A stretch of 64,000 nucleotides of DNA from Pseudomonas palleroniana (lineage in GTDB: Bacteria > Pseudomonadota > Gammaproteobacteria > Pseudomonadales > Pseudomonadaceae). Both the position numbers and the translations under genes were made by a program. The stretch spans positions 267,629 to 331,628 of the forward strand of contig NZ_PYWX01000053.1 of assembly GCF_003031675.1 (NCBI RefSeq). The letters run 5' to 3'. Positions 17,293 to 28,571 of the stretch are shown in pieces; the stretch's first letter is position 1; each line of letters starts with the position of its first letter. Below the pieces are notes generated by a model. That model did no database searches. It was not told where the DNA came from and saw only the letters and a list, made by a program, of their open reading frames with translations.

Positions 17293-20238
17293 TTATTCGG
17301 CATCCAGATGCATCGGCGTCACTACGCGGCCGTCTTTCTCGGCCTGCCCCAGGTTGGCATCAATGAAATACACCCGGTCATCTTCCAGTTTCGCTTTATC
17401 CACCAGATAGTCCTTGATGGTGCTGGCCCTGTCCTGCCCCAGTTGGCGCAGCAGCACATCACTGGCGCTCCAGAACTTGATCACGCCGTCTTTGAGCTTG
17501 GCAGTACGCTCATCGCTGCTCAGGTCTTTCCATTCGGCTGGTGGTTGTTGTTTCAGGCGCGTGCGGTAGATGCCTTCCAGCAAAGGCGCTTTTTCCTTCT
17601 CCGGTACAACCAGCAACGAGGCTTGGGCCGGGACTTTGTCGCCACGGCGTTGCAGCATCTTGTAGTAGTTGTATTGGTATTCACGCTCCAGACGCTCGGC
17701 GGCAAGGAACGGGCCGTCGCTGCTGGCCGCTGCCGTGCCTTCGATTTCCAGGCGCAGGCTAGGGCGCTCTTTGAGTGCCTTGGCCAACGTGTTCAGGGCG
17801 CCTTCTGCATCTTTGCTCAACTCACTGGAACCTGCGGCAAAGGACACACTGCCGAGGTCTTCCGAGCCGCTGCCGGTGATCAGCCCACCAATGAATTTGA
17901 ATGGTGCTGTTGCCGCGCGTACCACCAGGTTGCGCAGGGTCTGCCACACAATCGGCATTACGCTGAATTGCGGGTTGTTCAAATCACCGCTCACCGGCAG
18001 TTCGATAGAGATTTTGCCGTCGCTGTCTTTGAGCAACGCGATCGCCAGGCGAATCGGCAAATCCACGGCGTCGGCACTGTCGACTTTCTCGCCCAGTTGC
18101 AGCTGTTCAACCACCACTTTGTTTTCGGCCTTCAATTGGCCTTTGGTAATCACATAGTGCAGGTCCAGGTTCAGGCGACCCTTACGGATGCGGAAACCGG
18201 CGAACTTGCCTGAGTAGGGCGTCAATGTCGTCAGTTCGACCCGTTTGAAGCTGGTGGCGATATCCAATGCCGCCATGGGATCAAACGGGTTCACGCTGCC
18301 TTTGATGGTCACAGGTGCGTAGCGGTCGACCTTGCCGTTGATGTCGACACTGGCCGGTTTGGCCTGGCGACTGTCGATGGTGCCGATCTGCCCGTTGAGC
18401 TGTTGAATGGCCGTGGCGAAATTGGGTGTGAGGCTGAAGTCGGCAAAGTTGGCCGAGCCATCGTTGATCGCAATTTGCCCGATATGAATGCCCAACGGCT
18501 TCTCGTTGCTTGCTGCAGGCTTGGCACCAGACTTGGCGCCGCTGTCGGCCGGTTGTGGTATCAGCAGGTCGTCGATGTTGGTGGTACGGTCATCGTTGAT
18601 CATGAAGCGTGCATACGGCTGCAGCAGGTTGACCTTGTCGATTGAAAGGCTCTCGCCGTGCTGATAGTTCACGCCTTCCAGTATCAGGCGCTGCCATTTG
18701 ACGAAGTCGCGGGTCTTGAGGGTGTCCAGCGTATGCAACTGGTCGACTTGCGCGCGACCGGTAACTTGCAACGCCAGCGGTGCGGTGCTTTTGAGGTTTA
18801 CATCCAGGTTGCTGCCCAGCATGCCGCTGCGCAGTTCCAAACGAATGAATGGGCTGATATAGGCCTGGGCGACCCGCAGGTCGATGTCCTGGGTATTCAC
18901 TTTCAGCTTGGCGCTGACCGGGTTGAGGTTGACCTCGCCGGTTGCCTGGATCTTGCCTTGCTTGCCCAGGCCGCTGTCGACCTTCAGGGTAAAGGGACTC
19001 TGGTTGAGGCTGTCGAAGTTCTGCATGTCGACGTTCAACGGGCCCAGCTCCAGCGCTACCGCAGGCTTGGCCGCGCGGTCAGCCAGGTGCACCTGGTAAT
19101 TACGCAGTTGCACGTCCTTGAGCAGCACTTGCCAGGGTTTGCTTGGGGCTGCGGGTTCAGCTTTTGGCGAGTCGGCAGTGGCCGGCGCGGCTGCCGGCTC
19201 CGGGGCCTTGGCCGGTTTGCTCGGTTGGCTGGCGAACAGTTTCTGCCAGTCCAATTGCCCGTCAGCCTCGCGGGCCGCCCAGGTTTCCAGCTTGTTACTG
19301 CGGATCTTGCCAACCACCACTTGCTGCTTGGCCAGGTCTACCGTGGTCTCGCTGACGTCCAGGCGCTCCAGGCGTGCCAATGGGCGTCCGTCCGGGGCCT
19401 TGATTGCAAAGGGCGCGATGCTGGCCGCGGTATTGGTCAGTTTCAGTTCGGTTTCCTTGGCCAGGCTGAACGTGTACTCGGTGCTGAAGTTCAGCACGCC
19501 GTCTTCCAGCACCAGCGGCAAGGCGTCACGGACATAGGGCCACCAGGCTTTCATCTTGCCATCGGTGACTTTCAGCGTGCCCTCGGACGTGATCGGTACC
19601 AGGCTGAAATTACCTTTCCAGTCGATCTGCCCGCCTTGAGGCCCTGCGGCCACCAAGGTCATGTCCGCGTTGTCTTCGGGCAAGGTGCTGAGGTTTTTCA
19701 GCTCGAAGTCGAGTTTGTCGTAGAGAAACTCGATGGCCTCGCTGGGGCGCAGGTCTTGGAAGTGCACATAACCGCTCGCCAGCTTGATGCTGTCGATGCG
19801 CAAAGGGAATGGTTTGGCGTTCGGGTCGGCTGGAGTGGGTTCGCTCGGCGGCAGTTTGAACAACTGCGCGAGGTTCAGTTGGCCGGACTTGTCGAACAGC
19901 AACTCGGTCTTGGGCTTGTCCAACTGGACATCGGCCAGGTGCAGGGCGCGAGTCCAGAGACTGTCGATCTGCAGGTTGGCGTAAAGGCGTTCGAAACCGA
20001 CCTGTTCCTTGCCCGGTTCGCCGATCTGCAGGCCCCATGCCGTGACTTCCAGGCTGAACGGGTTGAGTTCGAGACGCTCGAGGCGTGCCGGCACCGTGGC
20101 GTAATTGGCCAGCTGTTGATTGGCGATCCGAAGGGCGATGCCCGGCAAAATCAGGAAGCCCAGCAAGCTGTACAGAGCAAGAGCAGTCAACACGGCGCCG
20201 ATGGCGCGAATCAATCCTTTGGGCATGGGTGGCGGCAT
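17293..20238 (-). CDS. AsmA-like envelope protein with DUF748 repeats
   Basis: 981 residues. A single N-terminal membrane anchor (residues 8–33: LIRAIGAVLTALALYSLLGF) precedes a long periplasmic region. The region has beta-rich repeats of the DUF748/AsmA kind (for example LNLDLHYVITKGQLKAENKV) and a Pro/Ala-rich linker near 330–370. The segment SFAAGSSELSKDAEGALNTL and LRLEIEGTA near 800 resembles an OmpA C-terminal peptidoglycan-binding core. AsmA-like proteins bridge the periplasm and are linked to phospholipid transport to the outer membrane; that role here is inference. Single gene, convergent with the BON gene. Confidence 0.8.
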   Translation of the reverse strand: MPPPMPKGLIRAIGAVLTALALYSLLGFLILPGIALRIANQQLANYATVPARLERLELNPFSLEVTAWGLQIGEPGKEQVGFERLYANLQIDSLWTRALHLADVQLDKPKTELLFDKSGQLNLAQLFKLPPSEPTPADPNAKPFPLRIDSIKLASGYVHFQDLRPSEAIEFLYDKLDFELKNLSTLPEDNADMTLVAAGPQGGQIDWKGNFSLVPITSEGTLKVTDGKMKAWWPYVRDALPLVLEDGVLNFSTEYTFSLAKETELKLTNTAASIAPFAIKAPDGRPLARLERLDVSETTVDLAKQQVVVGKIRSNKLETWAAREADGQLDWQKLFASQPSKPAKAPEPAAAPATADSPKAEPAAPSKPWQVLLKDVQLRNYQVHLADRAAKPAVALELGPLNVDMQNFDSLNQSPFTLKVDSGLGKQGKIQATGEVNLNPVSAKLKVNTQDIDLRVAQAYISPFIRLELRSGMLGSNLDVNLKSTAPLALQVTGRAQVDQLHTLDTLKTRDFVKWQRLILEGVNYQHGESLSIDKVNLLQPYARFMINDDRTTNIDDLLIPQPADSGAKSGAKPAASNEKPLGIHIGQIAINDGSANFADFSLTPNFATAIQQLNGQIGTIDSRQAKPASVDINGKVDRYAPVTIKGSVNPFDPMAALDIATSFKRVELTTLTPYSGKFAGFRIRKGRLNLDLHYVITKGQLKAENKVVVEQLQLGEKVDSADAVDLPIRLAIALLKDSDGKISIELPVSGDLNNPQFSVMPIVWQTLRNLVVRAATAPFKFIGGLITGSGSEDLGSVSFAAGSSELSKDAEGALNTLAKALKERPSLRLEIEGTAAASSDGPFLAAERLEREYQYNYYKMLQRRGDKVPAQASLLVVPEKEKAPLLEGIYRTRLKQQPPAEWKDLSSDERTAKLKDGVIKFWSASDVLLRQLGQDRASTIKDYLVDKAKLEDDRVYFIDANLGQAEKDGRVVTPMHLDAE

Positions 20239-20313
20239 CTATATCGAACGAGAGTGCCTTGGAGTATGGCACGGGATTTCGGTTCCGAAGAACCGGGGCT
20301 ATTGGGATAAGGC

Positions 20314-21330
20314 CTACAGTTGCAGGATCAGGGTCTTCAGCGGTGGCTGTTGGTCCTGTGAGGGAAAATCCGCCCCCGGTGTCATGATCTGCCAGTCGCG
20401 TACCGGGCGGCCGGCTTTTTCGGCGCAGCGCAGCACCTGCTCGCGCCAATCGTCCATGCTGACTTTTGCCAGGTTATTGCAGCAGATCAGCACGCCGTTG
20501 TCGGCGGTGGCCAGCAGTGCAGGCTTGAGCAGGCTTTGATAGTCGCGCAACAGGTCGACGGTGCCGAAGGCGCTCTTGGCCCAGGCCGGTGGGTCGAGCA
20601 ATACCAGGTCATATTGGCGCGGCTCAAGGCGTGGATAACTCGGCAGTTTTTGCCCACGCCGCTGGGTAATCGGCAAACCCGCCAGTTGGCGGATGGCCGG
20701 GAAGTAATCGGACTGCACGAACTGCATGCTCGGCAGCTGCGGGTTCAGCAGGCCGTTTTCACGACCGACTGCCAGGTTGCCCTCGGCGAAGTCCAGGTTG
20801 CACACCTCGCGTGCGCCACCGGCGGCGGCGCTCAAGCCCACGCCGCAGGTGTAGGCGAACAGGTTCAGCACGCTCTTGCCGGCGCTGTGGTCCTTGACCC
20901 AGCCGCGGGTATTGCGCAAGTCGAGGAACAGCAGCGGGTCTTGCCCGGCATGGCGCCCGCGCACGCGGTAGTTGAGGCCCCACTCATGGCCGACCAGGTC
21001 TTCCAGTGCCGCAGGTTCGGCGCGATACACGGTGTCTTCGCGGTCGATCCGTGAATTGCCCCGGGAGCGGTCGTTGTACACCAGCAGCAATTCCAACCCC
21101 ATGAACTGATTGATCAGTTGATGCATGTCCAGCAACTCGGCCGTTTCCAACGGCTGGTGAAAACTCTGCACCAGCAATTGCGGGCCATAGCGGTCGATGG
21201 TCAGGCCGCCGGCGCCTTCCTGGCTGCCGTGGAACAACCGGTAGCAGTCAGTGCCTTGGGCGTGCAGCTCATGGATCAGGTCTTGGCGTTGATCGAGGGC
21301 GGCGCGCAGCGCCTGATTCAGGGAATACAT
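20314..21330 (-). CDS. Class I SAM-dependent rRNA methyltransferase, RlmI/RlmK-like
   Basis: 338 residues. N-terminal RNA-contacting region (GLTIDRYGPQLLVQSFHQP) is followed by a Rossmann methyltransferase domain. SAM motif I is VLNLFAYTCGVGLSAAAGGA, acidic motif II VCNLDFAEGNLAVGRENG, and the catalytic-loop region DLVLLDPPAWAKSAFG. This matches the RlmI/RlmK family of 23S rRNA m5C/m7G methyltransferases. The PUA domain of RlmI proper is largely missing and the protein is shorter, so I leave the target open. It starts 71 bp from the MpaB-family gene. Confidence 0.8.
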   Translation of the reverse strand: MYSLNQALRAALDQRQDLIHELHAQGTDCYRLFHGSQEGAGGLTIDRYGPQLLVQSFHQPLETAELLDMHQLINQFMGLELLLVYNDRSRGNSRIDREDTVYRAEPAALEDLVGHEWGLNYRVRGRHAGQDPLLFLDLRNTRGWVKDHSAGKSVLNLFAYTCGVGLSAAAGGAREVCNLDFAEGNLAVGRENGLLNPQLPSMQFVQSDYFPAIRQLAGLPITQRRGQKLPSYPRLEPRQYDLVLLDPPAWAKSAFGTVDLLRDYQSLLKPALLATADNGVLICCNNLAKVSMDDWREQVLRCAEKAGRPVRDWQIMTPGADFPSQDQQPPLKTLILQL

Positions 21331-21401
21331 GGAACGCGCCTTGCGTGCTGGGTCAATGGGGGTAAAGGTGGGCGCGGAGTTTAACAGCTATAGGCGCCGG
21401 C

Positions 21402-22271
21402 CTACATCAGCCCCATCCGTCGATGGGCGCGTTGCACCGAACCATTGCGCATTGCCCAACGCAGCAGCGGCGCGCTGCGCTTGACCCCCGCGCGGATCAT
21501 CTGACGCTGCAGCGGGCTCTGGTGTTGTTCAAGCAGGGTACTGGCCCAGTCCGGTAGCAGGTCGATCCCGGCTTGCATCATCAGGCTGCCGAAGGGTTTG
21601 GCCAGGGTGCTTGGGGCGGGAGCATTGAGCAGCAGGCGCAGCACTTCACGGCTGCGTTCGTCGCACAGCAACTGCGGACGTATGCGTGCCAGATAATCTG
21701 AAACGTCCTGCCGTGAACGCGGCACATGCCTGGCGCCCAGCCGTTCGGCGACCAAGGCGATTTCGCTGTAGTAACGATCCTGATCACGCCCCGACAGATG
21801 CGGGTTGCAATAACGCAGGTGCGCGGCCAGGAAGTTGCTGACCTCAGCCACATGCACCCAGGTCAACAGCTCCGGGTCGCTGGCCGCATAGGGCCGCCCG
21901 TCCGGGGCATGCCCGACCACTTGCAGGTGAATGGTGCGGACTTTTTCGATCAGCCATTCGGCATCTTTACGCGAGCCGAAGGTGGTGCCGGAAATAAACT
22001 GCGAGGTCCGGCGCAGGCGCCCGAGCATGTCCTGGCGGAAATTCGAGTGGTCCCACACGCCGGCCAGCGCCAGGGGATGCAAGGCTTGCAGCATCAATGC
22101 ACTGATGCCGCCGATGAGCATGCTGCTGAAGTCGCCATGCACTTGCCAGCTCACCGAGTTCGGCCCGAACAGGCCCGGATCGCCCTTGGGGTTTTCCAGG
22201 TCCAGCTGGCCCAGTGACAGGCCGGTCAGGCTCATCAGTTGGGATTCGATGCGGCTGCGGATAAATTCCAT
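21402..22271 (-). CDS. Oxygenase MpaB family protein (DUF2236)
   Basis: 289 residues. Carries the DUF2236/MpaB pattern: SWQVHGDFSSMLIGGISALM with the following LQALHPLALAGVWDHS, a TTFGSRKDAEWLIEKVRTIH segment, and LLTWVHVAEVSNFLA. Histidines in these stretches fit the heme or metal ligands proposed for MpaB-type oxygenases and latex-clearing relatives. The substrate is unknown. It starts 16 bp after acs and is probably cotranscribed with it. Confidence 0.8.
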   Translation of the reverse strand: MEFIRSRIESQLMSLTGLSLGQLDLENPKGDPGLFGPNSVSWQVHGDFSSMLIGGISALMLQALHPLALAGVWDHSNFRQDMLGRLRRTSQFISGTTFGSRKDAEWLIEKVRTIHLQVVGHAPDGRPYAASDPELLTWVHVAEVSNFLAAHLRYCNPHLSGRDQDRYYSEIALVAERLGARHVPRSRQDVSDYLARIRPQLLCDERSREVLRLLLNAPAPSTLAKPFGSLMMQAGIDLLPDWASTLLEQHQSPLQRQMIRAGVKRSAPLLRWAMRNGSVQRAHRRMGLM

Positions 22272-22287
22272 GGCGACTCGGGGTTTC

Positions 22288-24225
<1,938 letters not shown>

Positions 24226-24289
24226 GAGCGCTCCTTATTCTTGTTTTGCGACAAGTCATAAAGATGCACCCTGTGGGGGGAGGGTTCAA

Positions 24290-24315
24290 GGCCAACGTCC
24301 AAGCGGACGTTGGCC
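24290..24315 (-). terminator. Hairpin after pgi (candidate terminator)
   Basis: 11-bp perfect stem GGCCAACGTCC/GGACGTTGGCC with a 4-base loop between the pgi stop and the acs start. The T run on the minus strand is poor (TTGAACC). Confidence 0.6.
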
Positions 24316-24329
24316 CTGTATTACCGCTA

Positions 24330-25994
24330 TCAGCCGCGGTGACGACCACGGAAGTAGTTGATCAGGCCCTGGGTCGAAGCGTCCTCGGCGGAGGTCTCTT
24401 CGGTGCCGGTCAGGCGGTTGTAGACGCCTTTGCCCAGCTCTTTACCCAGCTCCACGCCCCATTGGTCGAAGGCGTTGATGCCCCAGATCACGCTTTGCAC
24501 GAACACTTTGTGTTCATACATCGCCACCAGGGCGCCCAGGCGGCGCGGGCTGATGCGTTCAACCACGAGGGTGTTGCTTGGGCGGTTGCCCGGGATCACC
24601 TTGTGCGGAGCCAGTTTCTGTACTTCGGCTTCCGGGAGGCCCTTGTCGCGCAGTTCGGCTTCGGCTTCGCTGCGGGTTTTGCCCAGCATCAATGCCTGGC
24701 TCTGGGACAGGCAGTTGGCGTACAGCCACTGATGGTGGTCGGACACCGGGTTGAAGCTGACGATCGGCACGATGAAGTCGGCCGGGATCAGTTGGGTCCC
24801 TTGGTGCAGCAACTGGTGGTAAGCGTGTTGACCGTTGCAGCCTACGCCACCCCAGATCACCGGGCCGGTATCGGTGGACACCGGTGTACCGTCCTGGCGC
24901 ACGCTCTTGCCGTTGGATTCCATGTCCAGCTGTTGCAAGTGCTTGGTGATGTTACGCAGATAGTGGTCGTACGGCAGGATCGCATGGCTCTGCGCACCCC
25001 AGAAGTTGCCGTACCACACGCCCAGCAAGCCCAGCAGTACCGGCATGTTGGCTTCGAATGGCGCGTTCTGGAAGTGCTGGTCCATGGTGTAGGCACCGGA
25101 CAGCAGTTCCTTGAAGTTGGACATGCCGATGGCCAGGGCGATTGGCAAGCCGATGGCCGACCACAGCGAGTAACGGCCGCCGACCCAGTCCCACATCGGG
25201 AAGATGTTTTCTTCGCGGATACCGAAAGCTACCGCCGCTGCGTTGTTGCTCGACACGGCGATGAAGTGGCGGTACAGCTCCGCTTCCGAGCCACCCTGGG
25301 CCAGGTACCAGGCGCGGGCGGCCTGGGCGTTTTTCAGGGTTTCGAGGGTGTTGAAGGATTTCGACGAGACGATGAACAGCGTGGTTTCGGCGCGCAGTTT
25401 CATGGTCAGCTCGTGGAACTCGCTGCCGTCGATGTTCGCCAGGTAATGGCAGCGCACGCCTTTATGGGCGTAGGACAACAGCGCTTCGGAGACCAGCTCC
25501 GGGCCGAGGAACGAGCCACCGATGCCGATGTTCACCACGTCGGTGATCGGCTTCTCGGTGTAACCCCGCCACAGGCCGTCGTGGATGCGGCCGACCAGGT
25601 CCGTGATCTGGTTCAGCACCTTGTGCACGTCCGGCATGATGTTCACGCCGTTGACCGACAATTTGTCGCCCACCGGGCGGCGCAGGGCGGTGTGCAGGGC
25701 AGGTCGGCCTTCGGACGAGTTGACCGGCTCACCGGCGAACAACGAGTTGATCGCGTCCTTGAGGCCGACTTCGTTGGCCAGGCCCACCAGCAGGTCACGG
25801 GTTTCGCGAGTGATCAGGTTTTTCGAGTAATCGAGGAAAAGCCCGCAGCTGCTCAAAGTGAATTGGGAAAAGCGCTGGGGATCGGCATTGAATGCCTCGC
25901 GCATGCTGAAATCCTGCATGGCTTGGCGATGTTGATTGAGCGCTTGCCAGGCGGGCAGAGCGGTAACGTCATGAGGAGTGCGGTAGTACGCCAT
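24330..25994 (-). CDS. pgi: Glucose-6-phosphate isomerase
   Basis: 554 residues. Interconverts glucose-6-phosphate and fructose-6-phosphate. SIS-domain fold with NIGIGGSFLGPELVSEAL near 150, the signature DWVGGRYSLWSAIGLPIA, and VGCNGQHAYHQLLHQGTQLI with the catalytic histidine. The C-terminal GINAFDQWGVELGKELG motif is intact. Length is standard. In P. aeruginosa panD lies between pgi and panC; here the 214-bp gap contains no such gene. Confidence 0.96.
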   Translation of the reverse strand: MAYYRTPHDVTALPAWQALNQHRQAMQDFSMREAFNADPQRFSQFTLSSCGLFLDYSKNLITRETRDLLVGLANEVGLKDAINSLFAGEPVNSSEGRPALHTALRRPVGDKLSVNGVNIMPDVHKVLNQITDLVGRIHDGLWRGYTEKPITDVVNIGIGGSFLGPELVSEALLSYAHKGVRCHYLANIDGSEFHELTMKLRAETTLFIVSSKSFNTLETLKNAQAARAWYLAQGGSEAELYRHFIAVSSNNAAAVAFGIREENIFPMWDWVGGRYSLWSAIGLPIALAIGMSNFKELLSGAYTMDQHFQNAPFEANMPVLLGLLGVWYGNFWGAQSHAILPYDHYLRNITKHLQQLDMESNGKSVRQDGTPVSTDTGPVIWGGVGCNGQHAYHQLLHQGTQLIPADFIVPIVSFNPVSDHHQWLYANCLSQSQALMLGKTRSEAEAELRDKGLPEAEVQKLAPHKVIPGNRPSNTLVVERISPRRLGALVAMYEHKVFVQSVIWGINAFDQWGVELGKELGKGVYNRLTGTEETSAEDASTQGLINYFRGRHRG

Positions 25995-26208
25995 CGCTGC
26001 GGGTTTCCTTTTTATTACGGGGACTGCCTTTAGGACACTTCAAAGTCCGGAACGTCCTGTCTTTGATCAAGCGGCCGATGCCGGACAGCGCTAACCAAGA
26101 GCGCAGGGCGATTACATTAAACCTAGCGTGTCGATATGTCTTGGCTTTGTCTGCGCTGTAGCCGGTACTTTTTTATACCGGCCCAGCGAGGAGGGCAAAT
26201 GAAGGTGT

Positions 26209-27060
26209 TCAGTTGAGGGTCAAATGCAGGTTGTCGATGAGGCGAGTGGCGCCCAGATAGGCGGCTACCAGAATCACCACATCGCGGTCCTCGGCCGTGG
26301 CTGGACGCAGATGCACGCCCTGGCGCACTTCGAGGTAGTCGACGCGCAGGCCGGCAGCTTCGATCTGCTGCACCTGTTCGGCACGCAACGTGGCGAAGTC
26401 TTTGTCACCGGCATTGATTGAGGCGGCAATCTGGCTGAGGCTGCGATAGAGCACCGGGGCAATGGCGCGCTGTTCCTCGGTGAGGTAGCCGTTGCGCGAA
26501 GACAGCGCGAGGCCGTCTTCGGCACGTACGGTGGGCTCGCCGATGATCTGGATCGGCATGTTCAGGTCATGGACCATGGCACGGATCACCGCCAACTGCT
26601 GGTAATCCTTCTGGCCAAATACGGCCATGTCCGGCTGGACCATGTTGAACAGCTTGCTGACCACCGTCGCCACGCCTTCGAAGTGCCCGGGGCGGCTGGT
26701 CCCGCACAGGCCTTCGGACAACTGCGGGACGCTGACGCGGGTCTGGCCCGTCATGCCGCCTGGGTACATTTCCTCGACGGTCGGTGCAAACAGCAGGTTG
26801 CAGCCGGCTTGCAGCAGTTTTTCCTGGTCGGCGGCGAGGGTGCGAGGGTATTTGTCCAAATCTTCGCCGGCGCCGAATTGCAGCGGGTTGACGAAGATAC
26901 TCGCGACCACGAAGTCCGACTGCTGAGCCGCCTTGGTGACCAGGGTGGCATGGCCGCTGTGCAGGTTCCCCATGGTCGGCACGAAGCCGATGCGCTTGCC
27001 GGCGCTGCGCGCGTGGGTCACGGCGGCCCGCAGTTCACGTACGGTCTTGACAGTGTTCAT
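26209..27060 (-). CDS. panC: Pantothenate synthetase PanC
   Basis: 283 residues. Joins pantoate and beta-alanine with ATP, forming pantothenate for CoA synthesis. Nucleotidyltransferase Rossmann fold with GFVPTMGNLHSGHATLV (HxGH motif, near 37), VFGQKDYQQLAVIRAMV and LALSSRNGYLTEEQRAIAP (the KMSKS equivalent). Its ATG overlaps the panB stop by four bases (ATGA), so the two are translationally coupled. A short hairpin without a T run lies beyond its stop. Confidence 0.96.
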   Translation of the reverse strand: MNTVKTVRELRAAVTHARSAGKRIGFVPTMGNLHSGHATLVTKAAQQSDFVVASIFVNPLQFGAGEDLDKYPRTLAADQEKLLQAGCNLLFAPTVEEMYPGGMTGQTRVSVPQLSEGLCGTSRPGHFEGVATVVSKLFNMVQPDMAVFGQKDYQQLAVIRAMVHDLNMPIQIIGEPTVRAEDGLALSSRNGYLTEEQRAIAPVLYRSLSQIAASINAGDKDFATLRAEQVQQIEAAGLRVDYLEVRQGVHLRPATAEDRDVVILVAAYLGATRLIDNLHLTLN

Positions 27061-27857
27061 GCAGAGAACCCGTGTTCGGCGCCTGGGAAGGTGACTGCTT
27101 TGACTTCACGAACGTAGGCGCTCAGTGCTGCCTGGATGCTGTCCTGGCCGTCCATGAAGTTCTTTACGAACTTGGGCACATGGCCGCTTATGGACAGGCC
27201 AAGCATGTCGTGCACCACCAGTACCTGACCATCGGTCGCGGACCCGGCACCAATGCCGATCACCGGCACTTTGACGGCTTGGGTGATTTCTGCGGCCAGT
27301 TCGCTCGGTACGCACTCCAGCACGATCATCGCCGCGCCGGCCTGTTCCAGGGCAATGGCATCGGCGCGCATCTGGCGCGCCTGGGCTTCATTGCGGCCTT
27401 GAACCTTGTAGCCGCCGAGGATGTTCACCGACTGCGGCGTCAGCCCCATGTGCACACACACCGGAACTCCGCGCTCAGCCAGCAGGCGAATCGAGTCGGC
27501 GAGCCATACGGCGCCCTCGATCTTGACCATGTGTGCACCGGCTTGCATGAGTTTGCCGGCGTTCTGGAAGGTCTGCTCGGGGGTGGCGTAAGCCATGAAT
27601 GGCAGGTCGGCGATGATGAACGCGCCGTCGTTACCGCGCTTGACGCTGGCGGTGTGGTAGGCCAGTTCATCGGTGGTCACCGGCAGGGTGCTGTCATTCC
27701 CTTGAAGAACCATGCCCAGGGAGTCGCCCACCAGGAGCACCTCGACCCCGGCCTGGCAGCTGACGTGGGCGAAGGTGGCGTCGTAGCAGGTCAGCATGGT
27801 GATTTTTTCACCCTTGAGCTTGAGGCTCTGCAAGGTGGTCAGGGTAATGCTTGGCAT
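27057..27857 (-). CDS. panB: 3-methyl-2-oxobutanoate hydroxymethyltransferase PanB
   Basis: 266 residues. First committed step of pantoate synthesis, adding a hydroxymethyl group from methylene-THF to alpha-ketoisovalerate. TIM barrel with MLTCYDATFAHVSCQAGVEV, LVGDSLGMVLQGNDSTLPVT (Mg-binding region), VKIEGAVWLAD and VIGIGAGSATDGQVLVVHDM. The folate donor connects it to folK upstream and the keto-acid substrate to the ilv genes at 57.8–61.1 kb. The leader carries a four-fold GTAACA array at 28036–28075. Confidence 0.96.
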   Translation of the reverse strand: MPSITLTTLQSLKLKGEKITMLTCYDATFAHVSCQAGVEVLLVGDSLGMVLQGNDSTLPVTTDELAYHTASVKRGNDGAFIIADLPFMAYATPEQTFQNAGKLMQAGAHMVKIEGAVWLADSIRLLAERGVPVCVHMGLTPQSVNILGGYKVQGRNEAQARQMRADAIALEQAGAAMIVLECVPSELAAEITQAVKVPVIGIGAGSATDGQVLVVHDMLGLSISGHVPKFVKNFMDGQDSIQAALSAYVREVKAVTFPGAEHGFSA

Positions 27858-28035
27858 GAAAAGGGTCCTCGTTCAGGCGCTTGGAAACAGCGAGTAACGC
27901 GCGTGAGTCTTCGTTTATACAGGCGCACTGTCTTGAAAGCAGTGCTTATATGGCCTGGATTGCGCCCTTCAGCGCCGGGTTGGCGGCGGCGGGACGCCTA
28001 TAGTCGTGAGGAGGACACGGGAAGTCAATTGGATG

Positions 28036-28075
28036 TGTTACCGCATTGTTACGAGTGGAGTGTTACCCGTGTTAC
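28036..28075. repeat. Four direct TGTTAC repeats upstream of panB, overlapping the folK stop
   Basis: TGTTAC occurs at 28036, 28047, 28061 and 28070 (GTAACA on the coding strand of panB). A TTGACT hexamer (minus strand, 28028–28023) lies 7 bp downstream of the array in the panB direction, though no good -10 follows at 17 bp. The array may bind a regulator of panBC. The same hexamer is the half-site of the CbrB motif seen at 30605. Confidence 0.45.
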
Positions 28076-28569
28076 TGATGCGATTCAGCCGCAGGCAGGC
28101 GCTCCAGGCCGACAAACGGGCAAGCTTCAAGCAGCGCGCTGAGTCGCTGGCCATCCGGCAGTTGCAGATCGGCAGGGGCCAATTCCGCCAATGGGTACAG
28201 CACGAACGGTCGAACATGCATCTGGTAGTGCGGTACTTTCAGGCGGGGCTCGTCGATCAGGCGATCGCCAAACAGCACGATGTCCAGGTCCAGCGTGCGC
28301 GGCCCCCAGCGTTCCAGGCGTTCGCGGCCCTGGTTGTGCTCGATGGCTTGCAGCGCATCCAGCAGCTCCAGTGGCGCCAGGCTGCTGTCCAGCGCCGCAA
28401 CGGCATTGGTGTAGCGCTGCTGGCCTGGGAGCAGGGAGTCACTTTGATAGAACGCCGATACCCCTGCGAGGGTGGTACCAGGTAATAGCGCCAACGCCTG
28501 CAAGGCGTTGCGCAATTGCTGCTGCGGGGCAGCGAGGTTGCTGCCCATGCCGATGTAGATGCGTTCCAC
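28072..28569 (-). CDS. folK: 2-amino-4-hydroxy-6-hydroxymethyldihydropteridine diphosphokinase FolK
   Basis: 165 residues. Pyrophosphorylates hydroxymethyl-dihydropterin, giving the substrate of FolP (3.7 kb). The HPPK signature ERWGPRTLDLDIVLFGDRLI holds the Mg-binding aspartates. N-terminal IYIGMGSNLAAPQQQL and the YQSDSLLPGQQRYTNAVAAL segment are typical. It starts 2 bp after pcnB, so the two form an operon, as in other gammaproteobacteria. Confidence 0.95.
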   Translation of the reverse strand: MERIYIGMGSNLAAPQQQLRNALQALALLPGTTLAGVSAFYQSDSLLPGQQRYTNAVAALDSSLAPLELLDALQAIEHNQGRERLERWGPRTLDLDIVLFGDRLIDEPRLKVPHYQMHVRPFVLYPLAELAPADLQLPDGQRLSALLEACPFVGLERLPAAESHQ

Positions 28570-28571
28570 GG

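Noticed and set aside
18658..20310. 550-codon plus-strand open frame opposite the AsmA-like gene
   Set aside because: The minus strand has the membrane anchor and repeat features; the plus frame reads as random hydrophobic coding.
24246..26033. 595-codon plus-strand open frame opposite pgi
   Set aside because: Shadow of pgi, whose catalytic motifs are intact on the minus strand.
27997..28028. Standard sigma-70 promoter for panB from TTGACT
   Set aside because: The -10 at 17 bp (GACTAT) is poor and TATAGG lies 20 bp away; left as uncertain.
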